Source: Flavobacterium faecale (GTDB lineage Bacteria > Bacteroidota > Bacteroidia > Flavobacteriales > Flavobacteriaceae). Taken from it: a DNA stretch of 64,000 bases. The notes under the pieces are model-generated. The model was not told the DNA's origin. It was given only the letters and a program-made list of their open reading frames with translations, and ran no database searches. Made by a program: the position numbers and the translations under genes. Positions 56,879 to 64,000 of this stretch are shown here, piece by piece; position 1 is the stretch's first letter; every line of letters begins with the position of its first letter. Location: the NCBI RefSeq assembly GCF_003076455.1, contig NZ_CP020918.1, positions 434,001 to 498,000 of the forward strand, written 5' to 3'.

Positions 56879-57633
56879 TATAAGGTCTTTATATTTAGCT
56901 CGTTTTGAAAATGTTCAAAAAAGCGATAATCATTTTCGAATGCCGTACCAATCACTACCAAATCGGCTCCGGCGGCATACATTTCGTTTATTTCATTTGC
57001 AGATGTAATTCCGCCACCTACAATCACCGGAATATCGACATTTGTCACAACATTTTTTACTAGACTTGTAGGAACAGCACATTTTGCACCACTTCCAGCC
57101 TCAAGATACACCATTTTACTGCCCATCATCTCACTAGCCATTGCAGTAGCAACCACAAGCTCGTGTTGCTCACGCGCTATTGGCTTGGTTTGGCTTACAC
57201 GCTCTACAGCAGTTTGACCACCACTTTCGATTAAAATATATGCTGTTGGAATAATCTCTAAACCTGAGGATTTTAAAATTGGTGCGGATTTGACTTGATG
57301 ACCAATCAAAAAATCAGGATTGCGCCCAGAAACTAAAGACAAGAACAAAATGCCATCTGCTTTTTTTGAAATTTGAGACGGATCACCTGGAAACAATAGT
57401 ATTGGCAACTGTATTTGTGCTTTGAGTCGAAGAATTAACTCATCAATACGCGATGAAAAAACCAAACTACCACCTATAAATACATGGGTAGCTGGCGAAT
57501 TATTAATTTGATCAACGAGTGTATCAAATTGTGACCAATCGATCTTATCAGGATCCAACAATATGGCTAACAATTTAGTTTTAGTACTTTTGTGGTCTAC
57601 AATATTTTGATATATCTCTTTGTATTTTTGCAT
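56878..57633 (-). CDS. Geranylgeranylglyceryl-phosphate synthase family protein (PcrB-like)
   Basis: From ATG 57633 (MQKYKEIYQNIVDHK) the 251-residue TIM barrel shows LLAILLDPDKIDW, HVFIGGSLVFS, LLFPGDPSQIS, MVYLEAGSGAKCAVP, and VIVGGGITSANEINEMYAAG. These are the phosphate-binding and prenyl-site motifs of GGGP/heptaprenylglyceryl-phosphate synthases. Bacteroidota homologues exist but the final product is not established. A 33-codon upstream extension is not conserved-looking. Confidence 0.92.
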   Translation of the reverse strand: MQKYKEIYQNIVDHKSTKTKLLAILLDPDKIDWSQFDTLVDQINNSPATHVFIGGSLVFSSRIDELILRLKAQIQLPILLFPGDPSQISKKADGILFLSLVSGRNPDFLIGHQVKSAPILKSSGLEIIPTAYILIESGGQTAVERVSQTKPIAREQHELVVATAMASEMMGSKMVYLEAGSGAKCAVPTSLVKNVVTNVDIPVIVGGGITSANEINEMYAAGADLVVIGTAFENDYRFFEHFQNELNIKTL

Positions 57634-57747
57634 CGCGACGTAAAAGTAATCGTTTTTTCTAAAATTTTGATTCAAAACCAATTGATTATTAGGTGAAATA
57701 ACTACTTTACGGCTGATAAATATCAGTGTCACTTAATATTAAACGCA

Positions 57748-57755
57748 TAATTTTG
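57748..57755 (+). promoter_or_regulatory. Minus-7 box of the truncated haemoglobin gene
   Basis: TAATTTTG, a full TAnnTTTG match, overlaps the small palindrome TTTGTACAAA (57752-57761), a possible operator. Confidence 0.5.
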
Positions 57756-57802
57756 TACAAAGAAGCCTTTACGACTTTCTAAAAAAGAAAAACTACACAC
57801 TA

Positions 57803-58195
57803 ATGAATTCCATTCGAAAAGAAATCACCGACAGAAGCGATATTGCAATTTTAGTAGATGAATTTTATAAAAAAATAAGAGCAGATAAAGAAATTGGCTT
57901 TTACTTCAACAACACTATAACCGACTGGGAGGAACACCTGAATAAGCTAACCGACTTTTGGGAAATGAATTTATTTGGCGGAAAAAAATACAAGGGAGAT
58001 CCACTAAAAGCACATGTAGAAGTGGAACAAAAGTTTCAACACCAGATAGGCCCGAATGAATTTGGTATTTGGCTAAATTATTGGGCACAAACTTTGGATG
58101 AATTGTATGAAGGTGAAAATGTCTCCATCTTAAAACGAAGAGCTAGAAAAATGGGAACATTTATCTATATGGAAATGTTTAAAAGTCGTAGTTAG
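57803..58195 (+). CDS. Group III truncated haemoglobin
   Basis: The 130-residue globin has LVDEFYKKIRADKEIGFYF, LTDFWEMNLFGGKKYKGDP and the proximal-His helix KAHVEVEQKF, typical of group III. These bind O2 or NO and often protect against nitrosative stress. The gene is alone; a palindrome at its promoter hints at regulation. Confidence 0.92.
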   Translation: MNSIRKEITDRSDIAILVDEFYKKIRADKEIGFYFNNTITDWEEHLNKLTDFWEMNLFGGKKYKGDPLKAHVEVEQKFQHQIGPNEFGIWLNYWAQTLDELYEGENVSILKRRARKMGTFIYMEMFKSRS

Positions 58196-58347
58196 GTTTT
58201 GTTAGGTTTTGCGCCTTCATGAAGCGGTTAACTGCGTAACCGAGATTTCACGGTTAAGATAAAATTTCTTGCGAAAGATAAACATAAAATTACCTCATAT
58301 TTCACCATTTATGCAAATCGCTGTTGGCCATTTGGTTTTCAATTCAA

Positions 58348-58626
58348 TTATTTAAACCTTAATTCTGTTTCCTTTTTTTGGTTTAGTATTTTCTTTCGAA
58401 AATAGATTAAAGCAGCTAAAAGCAAAACAGAAAAGACGAATATAATTTTTAAATTTCTTATTGTAATACAAAGATTTTCACCATTAACATTTGAAATACA
58501 ATCTTGAATATTTTCTGTTTCATATTTTAAACTAACCATAGTATTGATTATTCCATAATGTGAAATTAAAATTCCAAGAACTGAAATTGTAACTAACAAG
58601 AAATAAACAAATTTTCGTTTTATCAT
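58348..58626 (-). CDS. Small membrane protein, unknown
   Basis: 92 residues with two membrane helices (FVYFLLVTISVLGILISHYG and IIFVFSVLLLAALIYF) and a basic tail. The loop has two cysteines (DCISNVNGENLC) that could form a disulfide outside the membrane. It follows the next small gene by six bases, so the two may be one operon. No family recognised. Confidence 0.5.
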   Translation of the reverse strand: MIKRKFVYFLLVTISVLGILISHYGIINTMVSLKYETENIQDCISNVNGENLCITIRNLKIIFVFSVLLLAALIYFRKKILNQKKETELRFK

Positions 58627-58632
58627 AAATTT

Positions 58633-58845
58633 TCAATGTTTTATTCTGTTTTGAATTATTCTCAACACAATGTATAACAAACAAAAATATAGAGTTATTT
58701 CAAAATAAAATTTCAAATCATAATTTGATATTCCTTTTATTTCTGGATTTGCAATTCGACTTATTAAAAAGAAAACAACAACTATGGATAAGATTAGCCA
58801 TGTGTAAATAATTAGTTTTCGGATTATACTTATCAATTTTTCCAT
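58633..58845 (-). CDS. Small membrane protein, unknown
   Basis: 70 residues with two membrane helices (LIIYTWLILSIVVVFFLISR and FEITLYFCLLYIVLRII) and a basic end. It precedes the 92-residue membrane protein by six bases. No family recognised. Confidence 0.5.
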   Translation of the reverse strand: MEKLISIIRKLIIYTWLILSIVVVFFLISRIANPEIKGISNYDLKFYFEITLYFCLLYIVLRIIQNRIKH

Positions 58846-58946
58846 TTCTGTTTTTCGGTGCGTTTTTCTAAACTGACGAATAAGGCAGAGATATGCACAA
58901 GTTCGCAGTACAAATAAGCTTTACTCCTCAAACTCTTAACTCAAAA

Positions 58947-59582
58947 CTACTTTTTCTCGAAAGCATACACTAAGCCAAAATTCTCTACGGCTTCATAATA
59001 CACGTCAAATTGTTTCTGAACAGCTCCAAAATTAAGGTTAGCTGTCGTTTTATTTCGATCTAATTCAAATGGCAGCACTGAAATATGCTCTTTGAAACTG
59101 ATTCCTTTTTCATTTTGAATTTTAAAAATAGCTTCTTTCGTTCCCCAAATCACGGTTAACTTTTGAATATATTCTTCTAAATCATCAATAGTCAGGTACT
59201 TTACTTCGGCGGTAATAAATTTATCTGCTATTCGAACAATTTTTTCGCGGTGCAATTCGATATCAATCCCAACCGGGCGATCACTTATAATGATGGCCGA
59301 AAACTCATGCGAGTGGGTGATCGAAATAAATTTATCATCAGAAAGGTGTGGTTTCCCAAATTCATCATAATACAAATCTAAATCGTTGAATCCCGCTTCT
59401 TGCAGGAGCTTGCGCACACTCAAAAATCCTCGTTGGTGCAGCTCCGATTTCATTCCGTTCAGGCGCTCACGATTTTTCATGTTTAAAACTACTTCGCTAA
59501 AAAGTTGGTGGTAGCTCTCGGTAATTTTCCAAACGAGAATTTGAGTATGTGAATCGAAAAAAAAGTTCTTATATAACGGCAT
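58947..59582 (-). CDS. 4'-phosphopantetheinyl transferase
   Basis: The enzyme activates acyl or peptidyl carrier proteins. From ATG 59582 (MPLYKNFFFDS) the 211 residues show SITHSHEFSAIIIS, the metal-site VGIDIELH and WGTKEAIFK. A longer frame back to 59702 would translate through a repeat element and is rejected. The specific carrier protein is not evident; fatty-acid, polyketide or pigment pathways are possible. Confidence 0.9.
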   Translation of the reverse strand: MPLYKNFFFDSHTQILVWKITESYHQLFSEVVLNMKNRERLNGMKSELHQRGFLSVRKLLQEAGFNDLDLYYDEFGKPHLSDDKFISITHSHEFSAIIISDRPVGIDIELHREKIVRIADKFITAEVKYLTIDDLEEYIQKLTVIWGTKEAIFKIQNEKGISFKEHISVLPFELDRNKTTANLNFGAVQKQFDVYYEAVENFGLVYAFEKK

Positions 59583-59604
59583 TTTGTTAGTTTTGCAGGG
59601 TTTT

Positions 59605-59691
59605 CTAGCCCCGATAGAAGCGTAAATCCTTGTGGGGGCAGGCTTTATGCCCCCACAAGATTGAAGCACATAGCGGGAAATAGCTCCTGAA
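59605..59691 (+). repeat. Copy D of the recurrent structured intergenic element
   Basis: CCCCGATAGAAGCGTAAATCC-type left block (59610-59629 region), a perfect 11-bp hairpin (TTGTGGGGGCA/TGCCCCCACAA) and the right block GATTGAAGCACATAGCGGG. It is the most compact of the four copies and lies in the upstream region of the PPTase gene. Confidence 0.75.
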
Positions 59692-59793
59692 TTAATATGC
59701 AATAAATTTTATATTAGATTGATTTATAAAAACTTAGACCTATCAACAATTCATAAATGTTTGTGAATCCTTTTTAAATCATAACTAATTACG

Positions 59794-59801
59794 TAAATTT
59801 G
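59794..59801 (+). promoter_or_regulatory. Minus-7 box of the ahcY promoter
   Basis: TAAATTTG, a full TAnnTTTG match, 33 bases before the ahcY start. Confidence 0.6.
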
Positions 59802-59834
59802 CGTAAAAATTTATACATTACAAATATACTATAA

Positions 59835-61151
59835 ATGAGTACTACAACTATGCCTTATGTGGCTTTCAAAGTAAAAGATATTTCTCTAGCGGCTTGGGGA
59901 AGAAAAGAAATTGAATTAGCAGAAGCTGAAATGCCAGGTTTAATGGCACTTCGTTCTGAATACAAAGACGAACAACCACTTAAAGGAGCTCGTATTGCAG
60001 GATGTTTACACATGACTATTCAAACAGCAGTGTTGATCGAAACTTTGATCGCTCTTGGTGCTGAAGTAACTTGGTCATCATGTAACATTTTCTCAACTCA
60101 AGATCAAGCTGCTGCTGCAATTGCTGCTGCTGGAATTCAAGTTTATGCTTGGAAAGGTTTGAACGATGTTGATTTTGACTGGTGTATTGAGCAAACATTA
60201 TTCTTTGGTGAAGACAAAAAACCATTGAACATGATTCTTGATGACGGTGGAGATTTGACAAACATGGTTATTGACAAATACCCAGAATTGGTTGCTGGAA
60301 TCAAAGGATTATCTGAAGAAACAACTACTGGAGTTCACAGATTATACGAGAGAATGAAAGCTGGAACATTACCAATGCCTGCTATCAATGTAAATGACTC
60401 GGTAACTAAATCTAAATTTGATAACAAATATGGTTGTAAAGAATCTGCAGTTGATGCGGTTCGTCGTGCAACTGATATCATGCTTGCTGGTAAAAGAGTA
60501 GTAGTATGTGGATATGGTGACGTAGGAAAAGGAACTGCTGCTTCTTTTAGAGGTGCTGGATCTATTGTTACAGTTACTGAAATTGACCCTATTTGTGCGC
60601 TACAAGCTGCAATGGACGGTTTTGAAGTTAAAAAATTAGATACTGTTGTTGCAAATGCTGATATCATCATCACAACTACAGGAAATAAAGACATCATTAA
60701 AGGAAGTCACTTTGAACAAATGAAAGATAAAACTATCGTTTGTAACATTGGACATTTTGATAACGAAATTGCAGTGGCTTGGTTGAACCAAAACCATGGC
60801 GCTTCGAAAATCGAAATCAAACCTCAGGTTGACAAATATACTATCAACGGTAAAGATATCATCCTTTTGGCTGAAGGTCGTTTGGTTAACCTTGGTTGTG
60901 CTACAGGTCACCCAAGTTTTGTAATGAGTAACTCATTTACAAACCAAACTTTGGCTCAAATTGAATTATGGAAAAACAGCGCTGCATACCAAAATGAAGT
61001 GTACATGTTACCAAAACACCTTGATGAAAAAGTTGCTATGTTACACCTTGCAAAATTAGGTGTTGAACTAGAAACTTTAAGCACTGAACAAGCTGCGTAT
61101 ATTGGTGTTGAAGTTGCTGGTCCATTTAAACCAGAATACTACAGATACTAA
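59835..61151 (+). CDS. ahcY: Adenosylhomocysteinase
   Basis: It cleaves S-adenosylhomocysteine to adenosine and homocysteine, keeping methylation going. The 438 residues show [36 protein letters not shown], the NAD loop [30 protein letters not shown], and the C-terminal PFKPEYYRY. Alone, with a strong terminator. Confidence 0.98.
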   Translation: MSTTTMPYVAFKVKDISLAAWGRKEIELAEAEMPGLMALRSEYKDEQPLKGARIAGCLHMTIQTAVLIETLIALGAEVTWSSCNIFSTQDQAAAAIAAAGIQVYAWKGLNDVDFDWCIEQTLFFGEDKKPLNMILDDGGDLTNMVIDKYPELVAGIKGLSEETTTGVHRLYERMKAGTLPMPAINVNDSVTKSKFDNKYGCKESAVDAVRRATDIMLAGKRVVVCGYGDVGKGTAASFRGAGSIVTVTEIDPICALQAAMDGFEVKKLDTVVANADIIITTTGNKDIIKGSHFEQMKDKTIVCNIGHFDNEIAVAWLNQNHGASKIEIKPQVDKYTINGKDIILLAEGRLVNLGCATGHPSFVMSNSFTNQTLAQIELWKNSAAYQNEVYMLPKHLDEKVAMLHLAKLGVELETLSTEQAAYIGVEVAGPFKPEYYRY

Positions 61152-61175
61152 ATGATTGTAGATTGTTGATTAACG

Positions 61176-61240
61176 TTTTTGAAATTGATCTTTGAAGTTG
61201 ATCTTTGAAGTTGATTTTTGACATTGATTTTTGACATTGA
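61176..61240 (+). repeat. 13-bp tandem repeat, five copies
   Basis: Five head-to-tail units: TTTTTGAAATTGA, TCTTTGAAGTTGA twice, TTTTTGACATTGA twice. The block is bracketed by TTGATTAACG on both sides. It lies 25 bases after ahcY and before its terminator. Confidence 0.95.
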
Positions 61241-61258
61241 TTAACGATTAAAGATATA

Positions 61259-61303
61259 GAAACCCTCACTGTCCCGATAACTATCTGGAGTGAGGGTTTT
61301 TTA
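61259..61303 (+). terminator. Terminator after ahcY
   Basis: ACCCTCACT and AGTGAGGGT arms, loop with a further small stem, then T run. Confidence 0.85.
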
Positions 61304-61309
61304 TTTTTT

Positions 61310-61427
61310 GGGCGTGCCCCTCAGTTTGCGTAGTCGTTCCTCCTCGCAACTTCGGGTCGGGCTATTCGTTACAATCTTTTATTCCGCTATCGCTACATAA
61401 AAGGATTTTCACTTCTATCCCTCACGC
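61310..61427 (-). repeat. Copy C of the recurrent structured intergenic element (inverted)
   Basis: Read on the minus strand it gives GCGTGAGGGATAGAAGTG, AAAATCC, a loop with GTAGCGATAGCGGAATAAAA and GATTGTAACGAATAGCCCG. It ends in GGCACGCCC, the same order as copy A. It lies just after the ahcY terminator and accounts for most of the ahcY-DUF4861 gap; the rest of that gap (61428-61547) shows nothing clear. Confidence 0.75.
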
Positions 61428-61547
61428 AAAATTGCATTCCAAAAGAAACATTTATTTTAACATAATTCATTTTAAGATAAATAAATTAGAAAAAAATAGT
61501 ACCTATCTTTCGATTCCTAAATAATAACCAAAAGCAACAGACCACAT

Positions 61548-62750
61548 TTGAAAGCCATATCTACTTCCACACTGTTAAATTATCTTTTTGCGTTTATCCT
61601 ATTTACTTCCATTTTTGGATGCAAGGTTTTGGAGAAAAAGAATCAAAAATCTGCTACAATAATCAAAGTCAAAAACCCGATTGCAACTTTAAGAGACAAC
61701 GAAACTATTTCGATTCCTTACAAACTACTTCAAAAAGAATTTCCTTCCGCCATAATCGCGTTTATACAACTCATAGATAACAAAAGCCACAAAACAATAG
61801 TAAGCCAACCCATAGATAATAATGAGGATGGAATTACCGATGCTTTTTTATTTCAAACAGACTTAGAACCGAATGAAACCAAGTATTTTTCGGTTAACCT
61901 CTCACAAAACATACCCGATTCCTCTTCGGTATTCGCCAAATTCATAAGCAAACCAGAAGGTTTGGGCGACTTTTGCTGGGAGAATGACTATATCGGCTAC
62001 CGCATGTATGGACAAGCACGAGCAGACGCACAAGGCACCGGAACCGCAATTGATGTTTGGTGCAAAAAAACAGACCGAAAACTAACAGATGATTGGTACA
62101 CAGCTGGTCAAAGTTATCACATTGACAAAGGCTACGGAGCAGATCATTATGCATCGGGAAAAAACCAAGGCTGCGGAGGATCGGGAATTTTGCATAAGGA
62201 TTCTATCTATTATTCAAAGCCCTATTCTTCTTGGAAAATTATAGCCAATGGCCCCGTTAGGCTAGTTTTTGAACTTAAATTTTCGGGTTGGAAAATTGAT
62301 AACACTTATCTAAGAGAAACCAAACGAATTACACTGGATGCCGGACAGTACTTAAACCGAATCGAGAGCACTTATGAAGTAACCGACAAAAATTTCAGCT
62401 TTTCTCACGCTATAGGAATAGCGCAACGATCGGACTCAAAAGTGATTATCGACAAAAAAAATAATCTCTCTGAAAGTTGGGAAAAACTTACTATTCCCGC
62501 CGGAAGTGAAAATGGATCACTGGGTTGCGCCTTCATAGCTGACCCGAAAACAAATGTAAAAAACATCACAAGTCGCAACAACCACTTATTTGGCATTATG
62601 ACCGCCAAATCTGAAAAAAGCATCATATATTACACAGGAGCGGCTTGGAGTGAATTTGGAAACATACAATCTTTCGAAAACTGGAACACCTACATTCAAA
62701 ACAAGAAAGAATGCATAAACCACCAGTGTACAGTAACGATTCTAAAATAA
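61548..62750 (+). CDS. DUF4861 family lipoprotein
   Basis: The 400-residue protein has a lipoprotein signal ending SIFGC and the DUF4861 core: FCWENDYIGYRMYGQARAD, GTAIDVWCKKTDRKLTDDWY, YHIDKGYGADHYASGKNQGC, and WKIIANGPVRLVFELKF. The His/Asp/Trp-rich core looks like a glycan-active enzyme, and such proteins often lie in polysaccharide loci. Function is unproven and no such locus is visible here. It starts at TTG 61548; no ATG precedes the signal peptide. Confidence 0.82.
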   Translation: MKAISTSTLLNYLFAFILFTSIFGCKVLEKKNQKSATIIKVKNPIATLRDNETISIPYKLLQKEFPSAIIAFIQLIDNKSHKTIVSQPIDNNEDGITDAFLFQTDLEPNETKYFSVNLSQNIPDSSSVFAKFISKPEGLGDFCWENDYIGYRMYGQARADAQGTGTAIDVWCKKTDRKLTDDWYTAGQSYHIDKGYGADHYASGKNQGCGGSGILHKDSIYYSKPYSSWKIIANGPVRLVFELKFSGWKIDNTYLRETKRITLDAGQYLNRIESTYEVTDKNFSFSHAIGIAQRSDSKVIIDKKNNLSESWEKLTIPAGSENGSLGCAFIADPKTNVKNITSRNNHLFGIMTAKSEKSIIYYTGAAWSEFGNIQSFENWNTYIQNKKECINHQCTVTILK

Positions 62751-62883
62751 AATCTAGCTTAAAACCTATTACACTAAAAAGCCAAGTTATTAATTATCAT
62801 TATATTCCACCCAAAAAATAGGCTACACCATTAACGGGATAGAACTCGCTCCTAACCTACAAACAGCCTAAACAACATTAAAG

Positions 62884-62900
62884 TTTGGCACAACTTTTGA
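62884..62900 (+). promoter_or_regulatory. Possible sigma-54 promoter
   Basis: TTTGGCACAACTTTTGA has the minus-24 GG and a minus-12 G exactly 10 bases later (GG-N10-GA instead of GC), 34 bases before the lipoprotein ATG. Confidence 0.45.
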
Positions 62901-62933
62901 AAGACATTGGCTAATAATTCAAACACCAATCAA

Positions 62934-63476
62934 ATGAAAAAAATTATCTTAAGTATGGCAGTTGTAGCTTTAATTTTTGCTACCTCTTGTAAAAAAGAAA
63001 CAGCAGAAGACGTAAAAACTGAAATGGTAACAAAAGGCACTGAAGATGTTGCTGCACTAGAAACAGCTTACAACGAAGCTGTTATAAAACTGGAAGAAGC
63101 TAAAAAAAGCGGAGATGCTGAAGCTGAAAAAGTAGCGCAAGAAGCAGTAGACCAAGCAAAAGCATCGTGGGAAGCAGCAGTTAGCAAAACTACAGACATG
63201 GCATCTGACCTAAAAGAAGATGTTGAAGAAACAAAAAGCGACCTTCAGGACGCTAAAGAAGACGCAAAAGCTGAAATCAATGAATCAGTTACTGAAGCAA
63301 AAGCAGCAATTAATACAGCAAAAACAGACGCCGTTGATAGCGCAACTAAAGCGAAAGCAGATGCAGTAGAAGCTGCCAACAAAGCAAAAGCAGATGCTCA
63401 AGCAGCTGCTACAAAAACGAAAGAGGATGCTAAAAAAGGATACAACAATACTCTTGACAAAATGAAAGCTAAATAG
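62934..63476 (+). CDS. Helical lipoprotein rich in Ala/Lys/Glu repeats
   Basis: From ATG 62934 (MKKIILSMAVVALIFATSC) the protein is a 180-residue lipoprotein. Its mature part is one long charged helix of roughly 11-residue repeats, such as TKAKADAVEAANKAKADAQA, similar to LEA/apolipoprotein-like proteins. Such proteins are often linked with envelope stress. The nine-codon upstream extension (MANNSNTNQ) would spoil the signal peptide. A sigma-54-like promoter precedes it. Confidence 0.75.
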   Translation: MKKIILSMAVVALIFATSCKKETAEDVKTEMVTKGTEDVAALETAYNEAVIKLEEAKKSGDAEAEKVAQEAVDQAKASWEAAVSKTTDMASDLKEDVEETKSDLQDAKEDAKAEINESVTEAKAAINTAKTDAVDSATKAKADAVEAANKAKADAQAAATKTKEDAKKGYNNTLDKMKAK

Positions 63477-63494
63477 TTTCATTTTTGGCTAATC

Positions 63495-63543
63495 AAAAAA
63501 CCTTGCTATGCGAACTAATATAGTTCAAACAGCAAGGTTTTTT
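63495..63543 (+). terminator. Terminator after the helical lipoprotein gene
   Basis: Perfect 13-bp arms AAAAAACCTTGCT and AGCAAGGTTTTTT. Confidence 0.85.
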
Positions 63544-63586
63544 GATTTTAAAAAACATTAAGAAACTAATCAATTTTAAAAAAATA

Positions 63587-63604
63587 ACAGTACATTTGTA
63601 CTGT
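63587..63604 (+). promoter_or_regulatory. Palindromic operator overlapping the minus-7 box of the Rrf2-type gene
   Basis: ACAGTACATTTGTACTGT is a perfect 8-bp inverted repeat with a 2-bp centre. The box TACATTTG (63591-63598) lies inside it, so a protein bound here would block the promoter. It is 24 bases before the regulator's start, suggesting self-repression. Confidence 0.7.
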
Positions 63605-63627
63605 AATAAAATTTAATACAGAATAAA

Positions 63628-64000
63628 GTGGTTAAGTCAAAATTTTCTATAGCTTTACATATCATGACCATTCTCGCTCACAATAAAGACCAATGGCATA
63701 CTTCTGCATTTGTTGCTGGGAGTTTAAATATCAATGCAGTATTAGTTAGAAATGAAATTAAAACATTAAAAACTGGCGGACTTATCGAAAGCAAAGAAGG
63801 TAAAAATGGAGGTGTTCGTTTGGCTGAAGACGCAAATAAAATTTTACTATCTACAATTTTTAAAATAGCAAAAGGAGACAATCATGTCCTAGGATTTTGC
63901 AGTAATGATCCAAATCCCAACTGCCCAATTGGTAGACAAATTCAAACCAAATTAGACAAGATCTTTACTAGTGTTGATGATGCTATCATAGAATCACTAA
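63628..64000 (+). CDS. Rrf2 family transcriptional regulator, 3' truncated by window edge
   Basis: The frame from GTG 63628 runs off the end of the window (124 codons). It reads KSKFSIALHIMTILAHNKDQ, FVAGSLNINAVLVRNEIKTL, GLIESKEGKNGGVRLAEDAN, the Rrf2 winged helix-turn-helix with the GGxRL wing. It then continues to GFCSNDPNPNCPIGRQIQ with two cysteines where other members bind Fe-S clusters or sense thiol state. Many members repress stress or cysteine genes; the target is unknown apart from likely autoregulation. Confidence 0.88.
   Translation, partial: MVKSKFSIALHIMTILAHNKDQWHTSAFVAGSLNINAVLVRNEIKTLKTGGLIESKEGKNGGVRLAEDANKILLSTIFKIAKGDNHVLGFCSNDPNPNCPIGRQIQTKLDKIFTSVDDAIIESL

Overview
The window looks like chromosome of a Flavobacterium-type member of the Bacteroidota. 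The DNA is AT-rich, and many genes are preceded by the TAnnTTTG minus-7 box of that phylum. Starts rarely carry a clear Shine-Dalgarno sequence. The gene content also fits: TonB-dependent receptors with carboxypeptidase-like N-termini, small lipoproteins, and phylum-typical families (DUF2723, DUF2490, DUF3127, DUF3781, DUF3871, DUF4301, DUF4861).

Layout. 1-1.2 kb: 3' end of a GH65 maltose-phosphorylase-type gene. 1.7-6.7 kb: infB, nusA and rimP on the minus strand behind a leader with a terminator-like hairpin, then tRNA-Gln. 7-11 kb: DUF2723 membrane protein and a polysaccharide deacetylase. 11-13.4 kb (minus): a cysteine-less thioredoxin-fold protein, a membrane metallophosphoesterase and a coiled-coil secreted protein. 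13.6-18.7 kb: marC, DUF3781, polA, DUF2490. 18.7-19.8 kb: LacI-type regulator. 20.2-23.1 kb: rplM-rpsI-rpsB-tsf with structured intergenic RNAs. 23.6-24.7 kb: small secreted protein and tag. 24.66-29.41 kb: a decayed accessory segment bounded by a 24-bp direct repeat whose left copy is the 3' end of tag; it holds a broken DUF3871 gene and orphan genes. 29.5-36.8 kb: a TPP-riboswitch thiamine operon (thiS-thiC-thiE-like-thiD-thiE-thiG-thiH-thiF). 36.86-37.5 kb: a non-coding tandem array of a 162-bp unit, each unit holding a long inverted repeat. 37.6-41.9 kb: aat, glsA, a PAP2 phosphatase, a FAS1 lipoprotein and an outer-membrane protein. 42.3-49.9 kb: DUF3127 protein with an SSB-like tail, TonB receptor with AraC regulator, histidine kinase, transglutaminase, HIT protein, greA. 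50.2-57.7 kb: Rieske-like lipoprotein, OMP, a second TPP riboswitch in front of a TonB receptor, arfB, DUF4301, pnuC-type transporter, and a GGGP-synthase-like enzyme. 57.8-64 kb: truncated haemoglobin, two small membrane proteins, PPTase, ahcY, DUF4861 lipoprotein, helical lipoprotein, and the start of an Rrf2 regulator with a palindromic operator.

How it works together. Thiamine is the strongest theme: one TPP switch governs synthesis and a second governs a likely outer-membrane uptake receptor, with a PnuC-type inner-membrane transporter near it. The rest is largely housekeeping (translation, transcription elongation, repair).

The most unexplained material is non-coding: the 162-bp palindrome array, a family of variable-hairpin intergenic elements present four times, terminator-like leaders on both rimP-nusA-infB and greA, and long inverted repeats between rpsB and tsf and between thiG and thiH. 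I found no CRISPR array, no intact transposase or integrase, and no recognisable complete defence system.
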